From the NCBI GenBank assembly GCA_012845835.1, contig JABAKD010000007.1, forward strand, positions 7,962,566 through 8,026,565: a DNA stretch of 64,000 bases. Direction: 5' to 3'. Of this stretch, positions 25,135-38,329 are shown piece by piece; the first letter of the stretch is position 1, and each line of letters opens with the position of its first letter. The position numbers and the translations under genes are program-made. This DNA is from Undaria pinnatifida (Eukaryota; Sar; Phaeophyceae; Laminariales; Alariaceae). Below the pieces are notes generated by a model. It was not told the origin of the DNA. It did not search any database and saw only the letters and a program-made list of their open reading frames with translations.

Positions 25135-25445
25135 AAATACACTCCAGCTGTGAGATCGAAGCTTGAGATTTCGTCAGAACTCATCTTTGCGAGCTGTGTG
25201 GAGGTGTGTGCGATACTCCGATCGCCGTATTACTGTTTGTGAGTGTGTCCTCGATAAGGCTATCTAGGTCGGCGACTCCCCTTGCAACTACAGTTAGTGT
25301 AGCTTGTACCAGGGTCAACAAGGTGATGTTAGTCAGTCTGTGCGCGGAAACTATATAAATAATCTGTTTTTGAGGGGGACAAAATCTGACAGCTGTGTGT
25401 AAGAAAATAAATGCATAATTTTATCAAGTACATCCTGCAAGTCAC
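25135..25445 (+). repeat. Family A dispersed repeat, copy 4 (truncated)
   Basis: Head ACACTCCAGCTGTGAGATCG and the following ~300 bp. Similarity stops near 25,445, shortly before the hAT-type insertion at 25,492, without G tracts. Confidence 0.75.
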
Positions 25446-25491
25446 TTATTTATGATGCCTTCTTTTTTCTTCCCTTTAATTCACAATTTTT

Positions 25492-26446
25492 TAGGGCTGG
25501 GTACTGAACCAGTACGTACTGCCAGTAGTACTAGTACTGGCAGTATCCTGATACTACTGGTAAACCGACCTGCCAGTACACCAGTACATTCGCATATAGA
25601 CGAAGATCCCAATGTACGCCTCAAGAACCAGCGGAAACCCATAGCAGTTCTGCTAGTTTCAGTTTTGTTTTCTCCTGCAGGGTGCTCGTGGCGAAAAGAA
25701 CCGCCATCCTGATGACTCTGTTTGTTGTGCTGGTATCTAGCGGCTGTGATTTATGCGCGGTGTAGGTTTTGGTTGGGTAGGTAGCTTTCGATAGCTGTGG
25801 CACCGTTGTTATCTCGTTGTGTACTCTGTTGCTCTGTTGCTGCCGTTGCACCGCTGTTCGTAGGCACATCAACTGATGGACTGATGATGGTGATCGACTT
25901 GGTTGCTTGCCGTCGTCTTTAGTACTCTTGTCAATCTATAGCTATCAATCTACTTTTTTTCCAATATACGCTGGGTTGAGTATGTGTGACATGGAATGAG
26001 TGCTATCCATTCCAATTCATGCTTATGCATACGCTACGTCACCCATGATCATGGAGTATATGGGCGTTGCAAAGTTAAAGATTTGTGCTACATTCTACAC
26101 ATCCTCCATGTTGAAAATCGGTACATATTTGGGCGTTGAACTCGAATTTTAGTGCCGTTTTCCCCACAAAAGTGCCTCTGTCATATGAGCCAAAATCACT
26201 CATTTTTTATGCTCTAGTGAAGCCAAATCGCGTAAAAATTAGCCTCCGGCGGGGCGCCTCCAGCGGGGCCCTCCGGGGGCGCCTCCGGCGAGGCCCCCTC
26301 ACCAGCCGGGGGGGGCCGATGGTCGCGGCTGCGCCGCGACCGCGCGGCTTCGCCGCGCCACCAGTATACTGACCGGATCCAGTTTACTGGCTGCTGACGC
26401 AGCCAGTATAACTTGTACTGGCGCTGCGCGCCAGTACCCAGCCCTA
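25492..26446. mobile_element. Non-autonomous hAT-type DNA transposon with 8-bp target duplication
   Basis: A 955-bp element with terminal inverted repeats TAGGGCTGGGTACTG, flanked on both sides by CAATTTTT (25484-25491 and 26447-26454). TIRs starting T/CAGGG and 8-bp duplications are hAT hallmarks. Subterminal regions carry many CCAGTA/TACTGG motifs in both orientations, as expected of transposase-binding sites. Inside are two GC-rich hairpins (26321-26341 and 26342-26358). No transposase-like coding sequence was seen, so it depends on an autonomous partner. Intact ends suggest a fairly recent insertion. Confidence 0.85.
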
Positions 26447-26844
26447 CAATTTTTACGAACCAGTCTGAACCTGCATACATAAATTCGCCGACAGCTATGC
26501 TTCGGGTAGGGCAGGGCAGCCCTTGGAATTGTTCGATTCCATACTTGGTGGAAGAGTAAAAAAAGTGACCACACACAATCACAGCAGCAGTCTGCACGTA
26601 CAGTATGTAAGGTAATGCCAAGAGTTCGATAGAGACTAAAATAGTACTAAGTAACAATTTTCCACTAGTAGTAGCTACAGTTTTTTTTTAAGTGAATCCG
26701 ATTCCGAGCCCTCATTCATGAGATTTCGATCGGATGAACCTGAGCACATGCCGACTGATCCTTTAGTCTGGCGACGAGACGTTTCGAGTGCGTTTCTTAT
26801 GATAGTTTAACCCAATCAAGCATCCAGGGGCAGAAAGGTGACTG

Positions 26845-28050
26845 ATGATCATGTCCGCTGTGTGTGATTATAGAGAAGTTGCATGGACCAATTGCATAGG
26901 ACAACAGCTGTCAGTTCCGATCGAGTCGATCGGTGCAACTTGCTTGGGTATCGTATTATTACAGCAGCAGCAGTAATACACTTCACTTTTTTTCGTTTTC
27001 CCATCCCATTTATTGTGGTGTTCGGATTGCTCTTGCCCTCCCAGTAGTATAACTTAGATCCGGGGTCATATAGCGGGCTCCCCTCCCCCCTCCCCACTAC
27101 GGTACCTGTCCTAACTTTTATCGCGAGAAGAATTTAGCATTTTCTTCCCTTGTCGATCCGCGTCGATTTGTACCTACCCTGCTAGGCGATTTCAGCAGTT
27201 AGTTGATCCTTTTTTTCCATTTATTTCTGCAAATAAATAAAGCCAACAAAGCTCACAACGGTGGTTATTTAACACAAGGACCAACACTAGTATTAGTAGT
27301 AGCAGTATTCCAGTGTAACCCCACTAGACCACCGGGGTGACCGGCCCTATATCGCTTACTGCCCCGGTGGCGTATCTGGTTATATCCTCGAGCCTGGTAT
27401 AGGTCAGCTTCGTGAGTTCGAATCTCCCCCGAGTGCGTACTCGTATAATTTTTCGTCTTGTGCACTAATTGACATGCGGAAAACGCGAGAGCGTGAGTTA
27501 GCAACTCGATGAAAAATCGAAGATCAGTGGGTGCTGAACCCTATAAGCAAAAACAAACGAAGGCAATAACCAAGGGGGGGAAGGGAAGGACGACACCTGT
27601 GACCACGGATTGTATGTCCAGAAGCTGGAAAGTAGAAGTGTGCCAAATAAAACAAAAACACTACCGGGTAGAAGAGACTATCAATCAGCAATCAACAGCA
27701 ATAAGAAACACGTCAAGCACGAAGCAACACAAACTTATCTGTCAGTTACGTACCAACACAGGACCGCTTGCACTTGACCGGCAAACGACCACAGCCACGG
27801 AGTCAGGGACCACAGCAACAACAGAGCACGCCATCCTACTGTCTACTTACCACCACCATCGAGTGGCGCAGCTTATCAAACAGGAGGAGCTTGTATGATG
27901 CAACCCCCGAGGCCCCGGGGACGCAGCCACTCGCAATGCTGCTGTGTGGCTTTTCCTGGCGCAGTAATCGTAATCACTACTACCTCCTCCTCGTTTAGTC
28001 ATGCGTGCGCCTGCCACGTCTATATCCATGTGTGAACGTACGTGTACCTA
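26845..28050 (-). repeat. Inverted partner of the 61.8-63.3 kb repeat, with tRNA-like modules
   Basis: Reverse complement of 61,775-63,255 over most of its length. Shared landmarks: GCACCGATCGACTCGAT, CCTCGAGCCTGGTA, CACTTGACCGGCAAAC, ACTACCTCCTCCTCGTTTAG and CACGTTCACAC-proximal sequence. It contains a plus-strand tRNA-like module (about 27,360-27,435; A box TGGCGTATCTGG, B box GAGTTCGAATC) and an opposite one just upstream. Confidence 0.75.
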
Positions 28051-28354
28051 CCGAAATAAAAAAACAAATGCACCAACTGATCCTTACCGCAGTACCATGG
28101 GGATTTTTTAACCGTAATATTTTTCGTTTTGGCACAAAATATGACGCCAATTTGGTAACAGACTAGACTAATGTCTTGCCAAGTTTTATTTTGTCAACCT
28201 CTCCATACATCAAGATCCGGAGAATAACTGGAGAGTACTGTTCAAAATACAAAATTTGGCGCGCTTCTCGCTTGGACGGCGGCCTTCGAACAAAGTGATT
28301 TGACCGAGAAATGCTACTACAGCTCACTGCCCACTGAGCTGTACTTAATTACTT

Positions 28355-28790
28355 GACTCAGTAGCTCAGTGGGTAGTGCTACTACGTATATATGTGTTAA
28401 ACTACTAAAATACACCATTCACAATGTCGTCAGCGCGCACGCTTGAAAAAGACAAATATGAAGTCGGTGAGAATCGAACTCACGACACATAGCACTACAT
28501 ACTTTTGTCACTTGACTCAGTAAAACTCACAGTGAGTGGATTATGCATAAAAACAACCAAACATGTTTTCCAGTTCGTTACTTAATTTTCACCGACGTCG
28601 TAAGAGCGATCTCCGGAGCTATCTCCTCTCCACGTACTACAGTTAGTAGTACTCAGAAGCACACTAAAAACTATCATAACCATTCATAACGTCTCCAGCG
28701 CGCACGCTTCTGAATACCAAATATGATCTGGGTGAGAATCGTACTCACGACACATCCTTCGTTGGTTATATAGCAGTATACCTACTGGCC
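28355..28790 (-). repeat. Two tandem tRNA-derived SINE-like units
   Basis: Two related ~150-bp units (about 28,385-28,530 and 28,640-28,790), each with GTGAGTTCGATTCTCACC or its decayed form on the minus strand (B-box/T-arm) next to AAGCGTGCGCGCTG. A perfect A-box-like TAGCTCAGTGGGTAG lies on the plus strand at 28,363-28,377, so the two promoter halves are in opposite orientations here. Confidence 0.55.
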
Positions 28791-30005
28791 GAAAGGAACC
28801 GACACATAGCAGTAGTAGCTACAATAGGGCAAGCGCTTGGAGGCGGCTATGAAAAGAGCATCGTCGGGAAGAAATTTGGATGTCAATTTCGAAATGATGC
28901 CAAGTCCCTTATTTATTCGTTCAAGCTCTACGTTTGCCAAGATCCAAGAATAGCTCGGGCGTATACCGCCCAAAGTAATAAAAAAAATGCGCACTTATCG
29001 CTTGCCTCGCTCCGCGTCTATCCGTGTTCGCGTCGAGGTGCGGAACGAATACGACAGGGCGAGGGGCGTTGGAGCCGCCCCCCGAAGACGGCGCTCGAAC
29101 GAAGCTATTTGGCCGAGAACTCCAGTTCCGAGAATCCATACTAAGGCCGGGACGGAAAACACTCCTAACCGAATCCCCGAAAAATAAAATGATTACATAT
29201 ATATTTATTCGCCCCCCCCCCCCCACTCCCCCCTCTTCCACTTCAACCCTGCCCGCCCACTTCCCCCCCCTCCCACTCCCCCCCCTCCCATTTTCCCCCC
29301 TCCCACCCACTCCCATCCCACTCCCCCCCCCTCCCACTCCCCCCCCTCCCACTCCTCCCCTCCCGCTCCCCCCCTCCCACTCCTCCCCCTCCCGTCCACC
29401 CCCCTCCCACTCCCCCCCTCCCACTCCCCCCCCTCCCATTCCCCCCCCTCCCCCCCCCCCCCCTCTCAATCCCCTCCCTCCCAACCCCCCCCCTCCCACC
29501 CTCCCCCCTCTCACCCCCCCGCTCCCACTCCCCCCCCCCTCCCACTCCCCCCCTCCCACTCCCCTCCCTTCCACTCCCCCCCCTCTCACTTCCCCCTCCC
29601 CCCCCCCCCGCCTCCCCTATTCTTCAAGCCCCCCACCCCCCCCGCCCCGCCCCCGGCCCCCACGCTCTTATAAACTCCCCCTCCCCTCACCGGTTATTCG
29701 ACTTACAGGATATATACTTCATAAACTGATGCTTTTCAGACGTCATATTTTGTCCCCCTCAAAAACGGGTTTTATAATTTCCGCGCACAGACTGTGACTA
29801 TCATCACCCTGTTGACCCTTTGGTACAATCTACTATTAATACTACACTGTATTTAGTAGTTCTAAGGGGAGTGGACGACCTATATTCTTAATGAGGACAC
29901 ACACCCAGTTATACGCGCGATCGGAGTATCACACACCGCTTGCAAGATGAGTTTCAACGAAATTTTCGATCGTGAGTCACAGATGGAGTGTATTTTCATT
30001 TTTTT
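28780..30005 (-). repeat. Family A + E composite repeat, copy 5
   Basis: On the minus strand: a family A head (30,005-29,690), a ~450-bp G-rich tract (29,660-29,211), then the E module (29,170-28,780) with GCTTCGTTCGAGCGCCGTCT and GGGCGGTATACGCCCGAGCT. The same A, spacer, E order occurs at 58.5-60.2 kb, showing that A and E belong to one element. Confidence 0.75.
29211..29660 (+). repeat. Long CCCTCCCACT polypyrimidine tract
   Basis: About 450 bp of almost pure C/T (A at intervals), a degenerate CTCCCACTCCCCCC unit. It is the spacer of the composite repeat. The minus strand can form many G-quadruplexes. Pro-rich and Gly-rich open frames here are artefacts. Confidence 0.9.
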
Positions 30006-30924
30006 AATATACACTTTTGGCGGATGTACGACTTATTTCTTCTTGAGCTATGATATACCTGATACACGTGTGCCACTTTTCTTTTTAAGCCCGCGCGTGG
30101 GCAGTGAGTGGGTGCTCATGGCTGCTGCTGTTGTTATTCATTGTACATGGCCAAGTTACCTTTTGTTCTTGCAGTTTTCAATGTGAATGTTCGTTTCGTA
30201 TTAATGGTTTGTGTCAAGATACGGCTTCGAAAGGCCTGTAATTATCCGAATGGACATCATTTGGATGGGGTTCGTGCGATAAGGTTAGAGTTTTATATTC
30301 GGGATAGTCAGGAAATAGACCGGAGGCACGAGCATCCGATCTCAGAAACCATCCGGGGCTCTGGTGGAATCGAATAAAGCTACGTCTCTACAAAGGCTAC
30401 GAAAGTGAGTACTCTCCGAGCACCTGCTCAATTGCCACACCTGCAGGGGGCACTCCGTGTTTCGGCCCTATACCATTACACTATGGCGTCGACAGCAGAA
30501 CAATGAGTCTTTGCCCTATACCCTTACATTTGTTACCACGTGGCCACAGAAGAGCTCGTCTCTATAGGAGGCATCGGCACGGACACTGACTGGCTGTATG
30601 TGGTGGATGCAGAGATAGATGCCATATGGCTGAGAGGTAGGCTTAGCGTGAAGAACACACACACAGTTTTTGTATTGGCTTTAATATGATTTTTCTCTCG
30701 GTGTGTATTCTTCCACAACTCCGAAATGACTGGAGCCTGTCCTGCGCTGCTGTGTGACCATGAACACTGGATAATTAATGTATTTTATACTATGGTCTCT
30801 TCAAAAGTTCAAATTAACTCCTCCCCGCGCCCCTCCCACACATCTAGCAACACACGCGCACAGTAAGCTCCTATACATTTTATGTGGCTTAAAAGCGTTG
30901 GAACCCCCTCCCCCCTCCCCCCTT

Positions 30925-31170
30925 TTTTTGGCTGTTACCGTGATGGTTATGGAGTTATATATCTAATACTTGTACGGGGGGGAGGAGAACGCCAACTCCG
31001 CACAAGGAGAATGGTCGCGTGAAAATTATGGTAAAAGGCAACCACGAGGTATTAATAGTTACATAGTATTACCCATTCATGGCCGTCTCTGGAGTGGCCA
31101 CACCAGAAACAAAGGAACTCGTTGGCGATGTCACCCATAAACAAAAAGGTACGCACAGGGTGCCGAAGTC
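30925..31170 (+). repeat. Dispersed repeat R, copy 2
   Basis: Collinear with 8,640-8,880 over about 240 bp, ending AGGGTGCCGAAGTC / CGGTGCCGAAGTAC. Confidence 0.75.
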
Positions 31171-31689
31171 CGTCTGTTGACGAACGGTGGCCGTAAGCCG
31201 CGAGGTCTCAAGGCATGTGATGAGGCAAACATGCATGCATGTAGTCTACTGGCGTTGAAGACTCAGCCTATGTGGAGCACTGTTACCAGAAAGCTTAATG
31301 TCTGACCTCCAGCGGTCCGCCCGAAGTACGGAGCAGCACTTGCCAGTGTCTCATAGAAGCCAGGTGGGCTTCGGGTGCACAGGTGTGCACAGGGGTTGGG
31401 GTCTCTCGTAGAGGAAAGGATGTATGGTAAGTGATTGCTTATCTCTAAGACCGAAATGCTGTGGTCGGAAAGGTCGGGGAGTCGTGTGGTGGCCACTCGA
31501 CTACCGGAGGGGCCGTAAATAACGCGGGCCCCGTTTTTGCGACAACGCCTCTGTCGTCGTAGCTCCTGGAAACGGTTCCGAGCCGTAACATTCCCCCGAG
31601 CATAGTTCGAATGAAAAGAGCACTATGATGCTATAACAGTCCGTCCATGGTACCGGGCACGGTTTTTTACGAACATTCTAGAACATGAG

Positions 31690-34600
31690 GTACCTACGTG
31701 ACACCATGAATGACGAGGACGGCCGTCACGAGGACGTTTGCCAAGGGATCGTCGAGGAAAGACGCCTCTTCGAGGAACAACGAGCTGTTCAAGGGAGCAA
31801 GAGACTGCAAAGGAGGCGGCCCAAACACAAGAGCTGGTGAGAATGATTTTTGAGCTCCTGGGGAAGAAGGATCAGAGTGGGCCGCCGCAAGAAGCGTCGG
31901 CCACGGTTGGCAAGGAGCGAGGTCTTTCGGCGTTACCAACACCCCGAGAAAATCCTTCGAGCACCAGCGAAGGTGCTGTGTCTGACGATGTTGCCTCCCG
32001 AAGAAGTCAGCCTGGCGAGAGTGGAGAAGACAGAGATTACGGTTTACCTGATCAGTCCATTAGAACACGCGGTATTAGTCAGCAATTCATGGGGGTGCCG
32101 AAGACGGTACCCCCGATCGTGACAGACCAAGGTGGTTTTTCCGGAATTTCGAGAACAAGTGGTGGTGTATGCAAAGTACTGCCGTTTTCGCAGAGTGTTC
32201 ACATCGAGTCCGAATTACGCCAAGGGGTATCAGAGGCAATGTATGAGATGCAGTTAGGAGCGGATGGGTTTCTGTCAAAAGTATCCAAGATCAAGACAGA
32301 TATTAGTCATTTACGTTGAAGTGACTCCCGCGGAGAATACTGAGGGGAGACAGAGAAATGGTATGGTGCTAGAACCGCCGGTGAACAGATTGAGCTCAGA
32401 AAGAAGTTGACGTACTTCAACATCGCCAAATGGAGTGATTCCATAGAAAACAATCTGGAGATAGAAGATGTGTGTGAAGAGGTGCGTGATGCTGGGATGG
32501 ATGTCGGTGACCACAAAGAGTTCGTGGTATCTATGTCGCTGCTTCTCGTCCGAGTACGACCTCGAAATCCGAGAGTTGAGCCAGACACAGGTTTTTTTAT
32601 CGTAAGTAGATCATGAAGATAGACCAAGCGCAGTTCGAGCTCCTACGAAAGAAAAAGAAGAGCTTCGTTGGCCCATGCCCTCGTTGCCCATAGCGGGCGT
32701 GGTGGAGGCGGTGGACGAGGACGCGCTGGTGGGAGGCGAGGTGGTACAAGTGGCGGTAAAGGTTCGTGGGGTAAAAACTACGGCAACAGTAAAATCCAGG
32801 AAGCGGCCAGAACAGCCCTGCCGCCGGGGTCCAGAAGCGGCTAAGATGGCAATGTGCTTTAACTGCAGCGGTCGAGGTCAATATGCACGGTGAAGGTGTG
32901 TAGGCCATGAGGAGGTCACGAAGAAAGCAGCTGCCCGCGTCTCCGGCGAAAATGGAGTCTATGATGGCGATTGAGATGCCGGACGCGCGAAACGGTGCCA
33001 TTGCGGCGGCGTGGTTCGGGTCGACTGAGGTGGATGGAAGCGGAGATGCTGAATGTGGGCACCTCCAAGGGAGCCCTGTGGCATCAGGAGAGTCTGGTAG
33101 CGGTTCCATCGGTGGAAAACAGGGATTGGCATTGGCACTGCAACCTGGGGAGGAGTAAACGTCGTTGGAGGCTTGGCGTTTCGACTCCGGGTTGTCCGGC
33201 AATATGTTACACAGTTACGGGAAAATGACCGAGTTCTGCCCGTGAAACAGGTTCGTGCGTGTTGCTAATGGCAAGCATCTTCCGATAGACGGTCACGGGA
33301 ATCTTGTTGTTGAGTTTCAATCTGGCCAGCATTCGGTATGCCTGAAGCTTATCCACGTTGCTCACGTCCCGAGCCTAAGCTAGCGTTTGTTCTCAGGGCC
33401 CGAATGTGTCAAACATGGCCGAGCTACCATGGTGATCACGGACGGGTCACTCAATCTCAAGTTTGATGAGTCGCTGTCTTTTCCTTTGGTCGAAACCTTG
33501 TACTTCTCGTACGGTACTAGCCTTGATTCTGAGACACCTCAAGCTTGCGCCGTTTTCGCCCCTGGGCCATTTTGCTCAGCACTGACGTGAACGTCAACGT
33601 CTACCGTCGCTCCACTGCCCACACACCACCGCCTATTACTAAGGTCTGCGGAGCAACAATGCAGAAGCTGAAGGAGGGGAGCAAGCTACTCCCGTGGGTG
33701 GGGTGTTCAATGGCAAAGGGCATCAGCGCACCAGTCAACAAAGCTAATGAATGACGTTCAAATAAGAAAATGATGAGCGTTTTAGTCGATCTAAGCGGTA
33801 AGAAGGCCGTTCCAAACGGAGGGGGGTAACAGATATGCCATGGTCGTTCGAGGTGGCAAGACTCGGAGGTTGTGAAAATATTTCTGCGCAGTAGGGTCGA
33901 GGCCCTATAAGCTTGAGCAGTGGCTCACTGACATCCTTTCGACAGCATCCTGAGATAATTCGGTCGGACGATGCGAGTGAACAAAAAGAGGGAAGGTTCA
34001 ATGATACCTGCCGGAAACCTCGTGTCAAGCAAGATATTACGTCGGGCTGGTAGGGTCCAGCTAATTGATATTATTGTGGAACGTGGTCTTGATCCCATTG
34101 ATAAGCTAGCGAAAGATTGCGCTTTTCAGGTTAGGGTATCTTCCACAGACGTACTGTTACCGCTATTGCTCCTCTGTGATCCGAATCACAAAATTTCGTG
34201 TGATGTTTTTATCCGCATAGCAACCTCTTCGAACCCCAGATACAAATCAACGTGCGAAATGTGGTATGGTAAGAAGCCATCCCCACCCATGCTGAAGTGG
34301 GTTCAACCCTGTTTTTACGGGACCATCCACGACAGAAAAATTGACGCGCAAGCGACGCCAGGATATTTTCTTGGCCCCGCAACCTAACCATCCTCAATAT
34401 TGCGTACGTGGCTTTGCCAAAGACGGCAGTGAAAATTAAACTAATTTCCCGCAACGTTACCTGGCAATGTGTGCCACCACTCCTTCGTCTGCTGCGCAGA
34501 TGTCCCCTACGTCCGTTTATGTAGGGGGAACCGGCGTTGCCACCAGTGAGGGCAGAGCAGGCACGTCCCGTGCAGGTGGTGGCGGGGAGGATGCGTCTTA

Positions 34601-36790
34601 GGATAGCGATGGTGACCTCGGCGTGACGTGGGTCGGCTCGAGAGGAGCTGCTGACGACATCGACGCCGTCGGCGATGAGACGCCAAAGACGGGAGAGTCG
34701 TGCGGGGGATCGATCGCGAGAGGGAGGCATTGATAGCCCCTTATCTGGTCCCAGCAGCAACTCCAGAAACAGCAGCAGCAGCGGCAGCGGCGGCGGCAGT
34801 AGCAACGACGATACCAGCGGCGTTCGCGCCGATGAACGTGAATCTGAGCTTCCAAGGGGGGAGCGCGCAAGTTGCACAGCTGGTTCACGTCGGAGATAAT
34901 CTCGTCTCGGCCGAGAGGCAGGAACCAAAGTCGTGCCGAGTAACCTGCGTCGGGGTCTTCGCACGCCTTTCTGGGTGACTTAGTACGTCAGGGGGCGGGA
35001 ACGGATTCGGGGGGAGGTTTCAGAGGCTATGATATTGGCGAGTTGTCGGACTCGCTTACCCCTTCGAGCCCGTGGACGTCCGGCGAACGGTCAGACGATC
35101 TGGTCCTGCAGCGGACGACGGCCGAATTCAGCAACTTCCTCTCGCTCGTGAGCAACATCGAGGTCACCCTGGCCGCCCCCAAAACCCAAGGGGATTCTGA
35201 GTTTTGCATGCCTAGTGGTCCTGTTGGCGAAGCAGAGGTACCTCGTGTAACGGTAACAGGTAGGTGTAGACCGGTCGCGTTAAAAGGGGGTGTGGTACCA
35301 GGCTATGGATATAGAATTACTGGGACTTGCAGAATCGACGACATTCACGGTGTTAAACAGCGCCACCCGAAGGGGAACAGGCCGTTGGTCTAGGTGGGTG
35401 CTGTCTTACACGCCTGACAAGAACAATTTGATCACTGTAATGAAGACTAGGCTTGTCGCCAAGGTGTTCATGCTGAGAGAGTGTGCGTGGACTACCGTCG
35501 AACGTCCGCACCCACTCCCGTAGCGGCATCAGTCAAGATTATGATGGCTGTTGGTGGTGAGCTGGATTACAAAGTATACCACCGGGACGTAGCACAGGTG
35601 TTCACAAAGGCTAACTTGCATTGCGTGGTGTACATGAAGCTTCCTGGTGAGCGTGGTGAACTCTCTGGCACGTTATGTGTCTCGAGAAAACTTTGTGTGG
35701 CCTGAGGCAGAGTGGGCTGCTGCTGTGGAACGACCTGCTGGTCGTGAAGTTGGTTACTATGCACAGGATTAAATAGTGCAAGACTGACCCCTGCGTGCTT
35801 CGTCATATTCGATAGGGCAAGGTAGTACTGACCTTGACTGTCCACGTCGACGATATGGCGGTAGCTGGGCTGAAGATTGAAATTGGCTATTTCCTTTTGG
35901 CGTCCAACGAGGAGTTTACGACGAACGAACTCGGAGAGCTTTTGGTGTACGTCTTCGCAGGACTTGAGGATTGGCAAGCTTGGCTTTTTGTTTATACTGC
36001 TTTCACTGAGACCTTTACGGGGCGTTTTGACGTGAACACCACTCCCCTTTGTCCCGCTTCCCTCGGCGCGAACTTAGGAGCGAGGATGGAGAGCGAGTCG
36101 GGTGGCACTTGGGTCTACAGGGAGGCTGTAGGAGGCTAAATGTGGCCAACTGTTATGTTGAAGCCGGACAGCACTAACGCTGCGCCTGCTGTGGCCCCTC
36201 CCTCTCACAACCCAACCGCAAGGCAATGGAAGGCGGTGCTCATGGTCATCAAATACGTGCTCGAAACAAAGGATCTTGGTCTTATGTTTGAACGTGGGTC
36301 GGGAATGAACTTGTCAGTGTTTACACATGCGAATTGCGGCGAGAAGACAGACGAAAGGAGGTGTGTTGCGGAAGTAACGGTTACTCTAGGAAACTCAGTC
36401 GTGAGCAGGGGTAGCAGCACACAAAATGTTGTCACCCGACAACCGAGGCCGAATATGTGGCACTCGGGGATGGAGTTAAGGAGACTCTGTTTGCGAAATC
36501 AGTGTCGTCTTTCGTCGTTCCATCTGTTCCGAAGAAGTGCTTCGAGGTGTCCGTAGACAGCGAAATGGCTATCGATTTAGCCAATAACCCCGGTAATCGG
36601 CAAGGACCAAGCACGCCAGCGTGCGGTTCTATTGCATTCGACAGTTGGTGAGGTTAAAAACGATTTCGGTTGAGTACATTCCAATGAAGGAACAACCCGC
36701 TGTTATTCTGACCCAAGCTCTAACTGGCGCTGAATTCAGGGCCCTCAGTGGTTGTCTGATGAAATTTGTGAGCGCAATGAAACTGCATAT
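31690..36790 (+). mobile_element. Old broken Ty1/Copia LTR-retrotransposon
   Basis: Parts in order on the plus strand: a Gag-like region with a zinc-knuckle start (CFNCSGRGQYA, about 32,850), the integrase C-terminal part (CEMWYGKKPS ... PGYFLGP, about 34,230-34,390), reverse transcriptase (KTRLVAKVF ... DVAQVFTKANL ... VYMKLPGE, about 35,430-35,660), and an RNase H-proximal region (about 35,830-36,640). The order integrase before RT identifies Copia. It is broken in many places (roughly ten or more breaks) and clearly old. No pair of LTRs was recognised by eye, so the ends are approximate. Confidence 0.8.
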
Positions 36791-38292
36791 ATGTATGTAT
36801 CATTGACGCTCTGAATCTTCATGAGTCCACTTTAGTTTGTTTAGCGTAGGGTGATTACTAGGTTCAAAATCATGCGGAAAGACACTGCCATCTCGAATTA
36901 TCGTCGCGACCAGTGTATCTAGAGCGAGTGTAGGGGGGATTGCGACACTTTTGACCGGGAAAACTGGGTCTCTTGCGAACTCTCGGACATGGTGTTTTTC
37001 GTAGTAGTAGGCATGCCACGCCCGAAGAAGTATCAAGCGACAATTCACTGTCCAGGAAATAAGGCTGGCTAACAACTGCTGCGCCTATGCTTCAACGCGC
37101 AGAAGGTTGTGCGGTATTGCTATCCAACACTTATCGGTCGTACCCAGGAGAGAGCCCCCGCCCTCTCGCTCTGTCTATAGCTCTGCCCCGTCACCCCCCC
37201 CCTCCCAACACGACTGTCCCCACTCCTAACCATGCCACCTTCAGCCGCAAGGGACACGCCCCCCCCCATGCAGTAGTAAATCTACGCTTCTTCCACTAAG
37301 TCATACCTGGATCAAAATCATCAGGCTTACGTCACCGAGTTTCCAAAGGGGGGTCTCCCATTGCGATGCGAGTGTATTGTTCGCTGTTGTGTGTGTCTCA
37401 AGTTGAGGTCTCAACTATCAGTTAATACCCTGGGTCGGGTTTGTGTTTTATGTTGCTCATCGACATCCAGCCCCATCCAGTGTCTGTGCCGAATCTCATT
37501 GTGGAGAAATAAAATCCGTCTGCGGTCACGGACTACTGGACAAAAATATGTGCTATTTATGTACGTGGTAGATAGATATGCATCGCAAATATACAGCAGC
37601 ACAGCAGCGCTTGGTTAGGGTTTGGCCATGGCCTTGTCGCAAGCACTGCCAAACGCGTTGGATACGAAAAGCGGAGATTTGACCATGCTTTGCCAAACGT
37701 TCCACGAGCCAAAAGCCACAGCGTGCCCGACTAACTGCATCGGACCCACTCTTCCATCTTGTTTGTCTGCTAGGCATTTGATGTACTTAATGCATCAGTT
37801 AGGATTGTGTTGAGGCTCCTGAAGGTGTTCTTCCACTCCACGCCGGAGGTATTGAAGCCTGTCTTGTGACCATCGTGTAGAATATGGCGATGAGCAGTGG
37901 TACGAGTAACAGTACTGTACCAATAGCAACTGTAATGACCTCGTTGGTCGTGCTGACTCCTTGTACATACTACGCAGACGAACTAAATGCTCGTAATCCT
38001 TGGTGATGGCGGTTCAAAGCAAAGAGGGGAGCGGGTGCACTCATTTCACTCATGGCCGTAGTCTTATAGACGACATAGAACAGGGGGGGGGGGTTGAAAG
38101 GACATACAGAGGGTGGCCCCAAATCGCTCGTAATAAATTGAGGCTCGTTTTCTCGCGCTGAGTAGGCTCAACTCGCGCTAGCGGTGCAGCATAAGTCTCC
38201 GACCTCTTAACAGGCGGAGCTAAATATCTCACCAGGGACATGACTTCGAAGACAGTCGTTCGCACAACCCGACCAGCCCTTTTATGCGCTAG

Positions 38293-38329
<37 letters not shown>

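Noticed and set aside
27360-27435. Functional tRNA gene
   Set aside because: A and B boxes are present but the acceptor stem does not pair and the module lies inside a repeat; read as tRNA-derived.
28921-29797. Long Gly-rich (minus) and Pro-rich (plus) open frames
   Set aside because: Produced by the CCCTCCC tract and its repeat flanks; all frames stay open only because the DNA is almost pure C/T.
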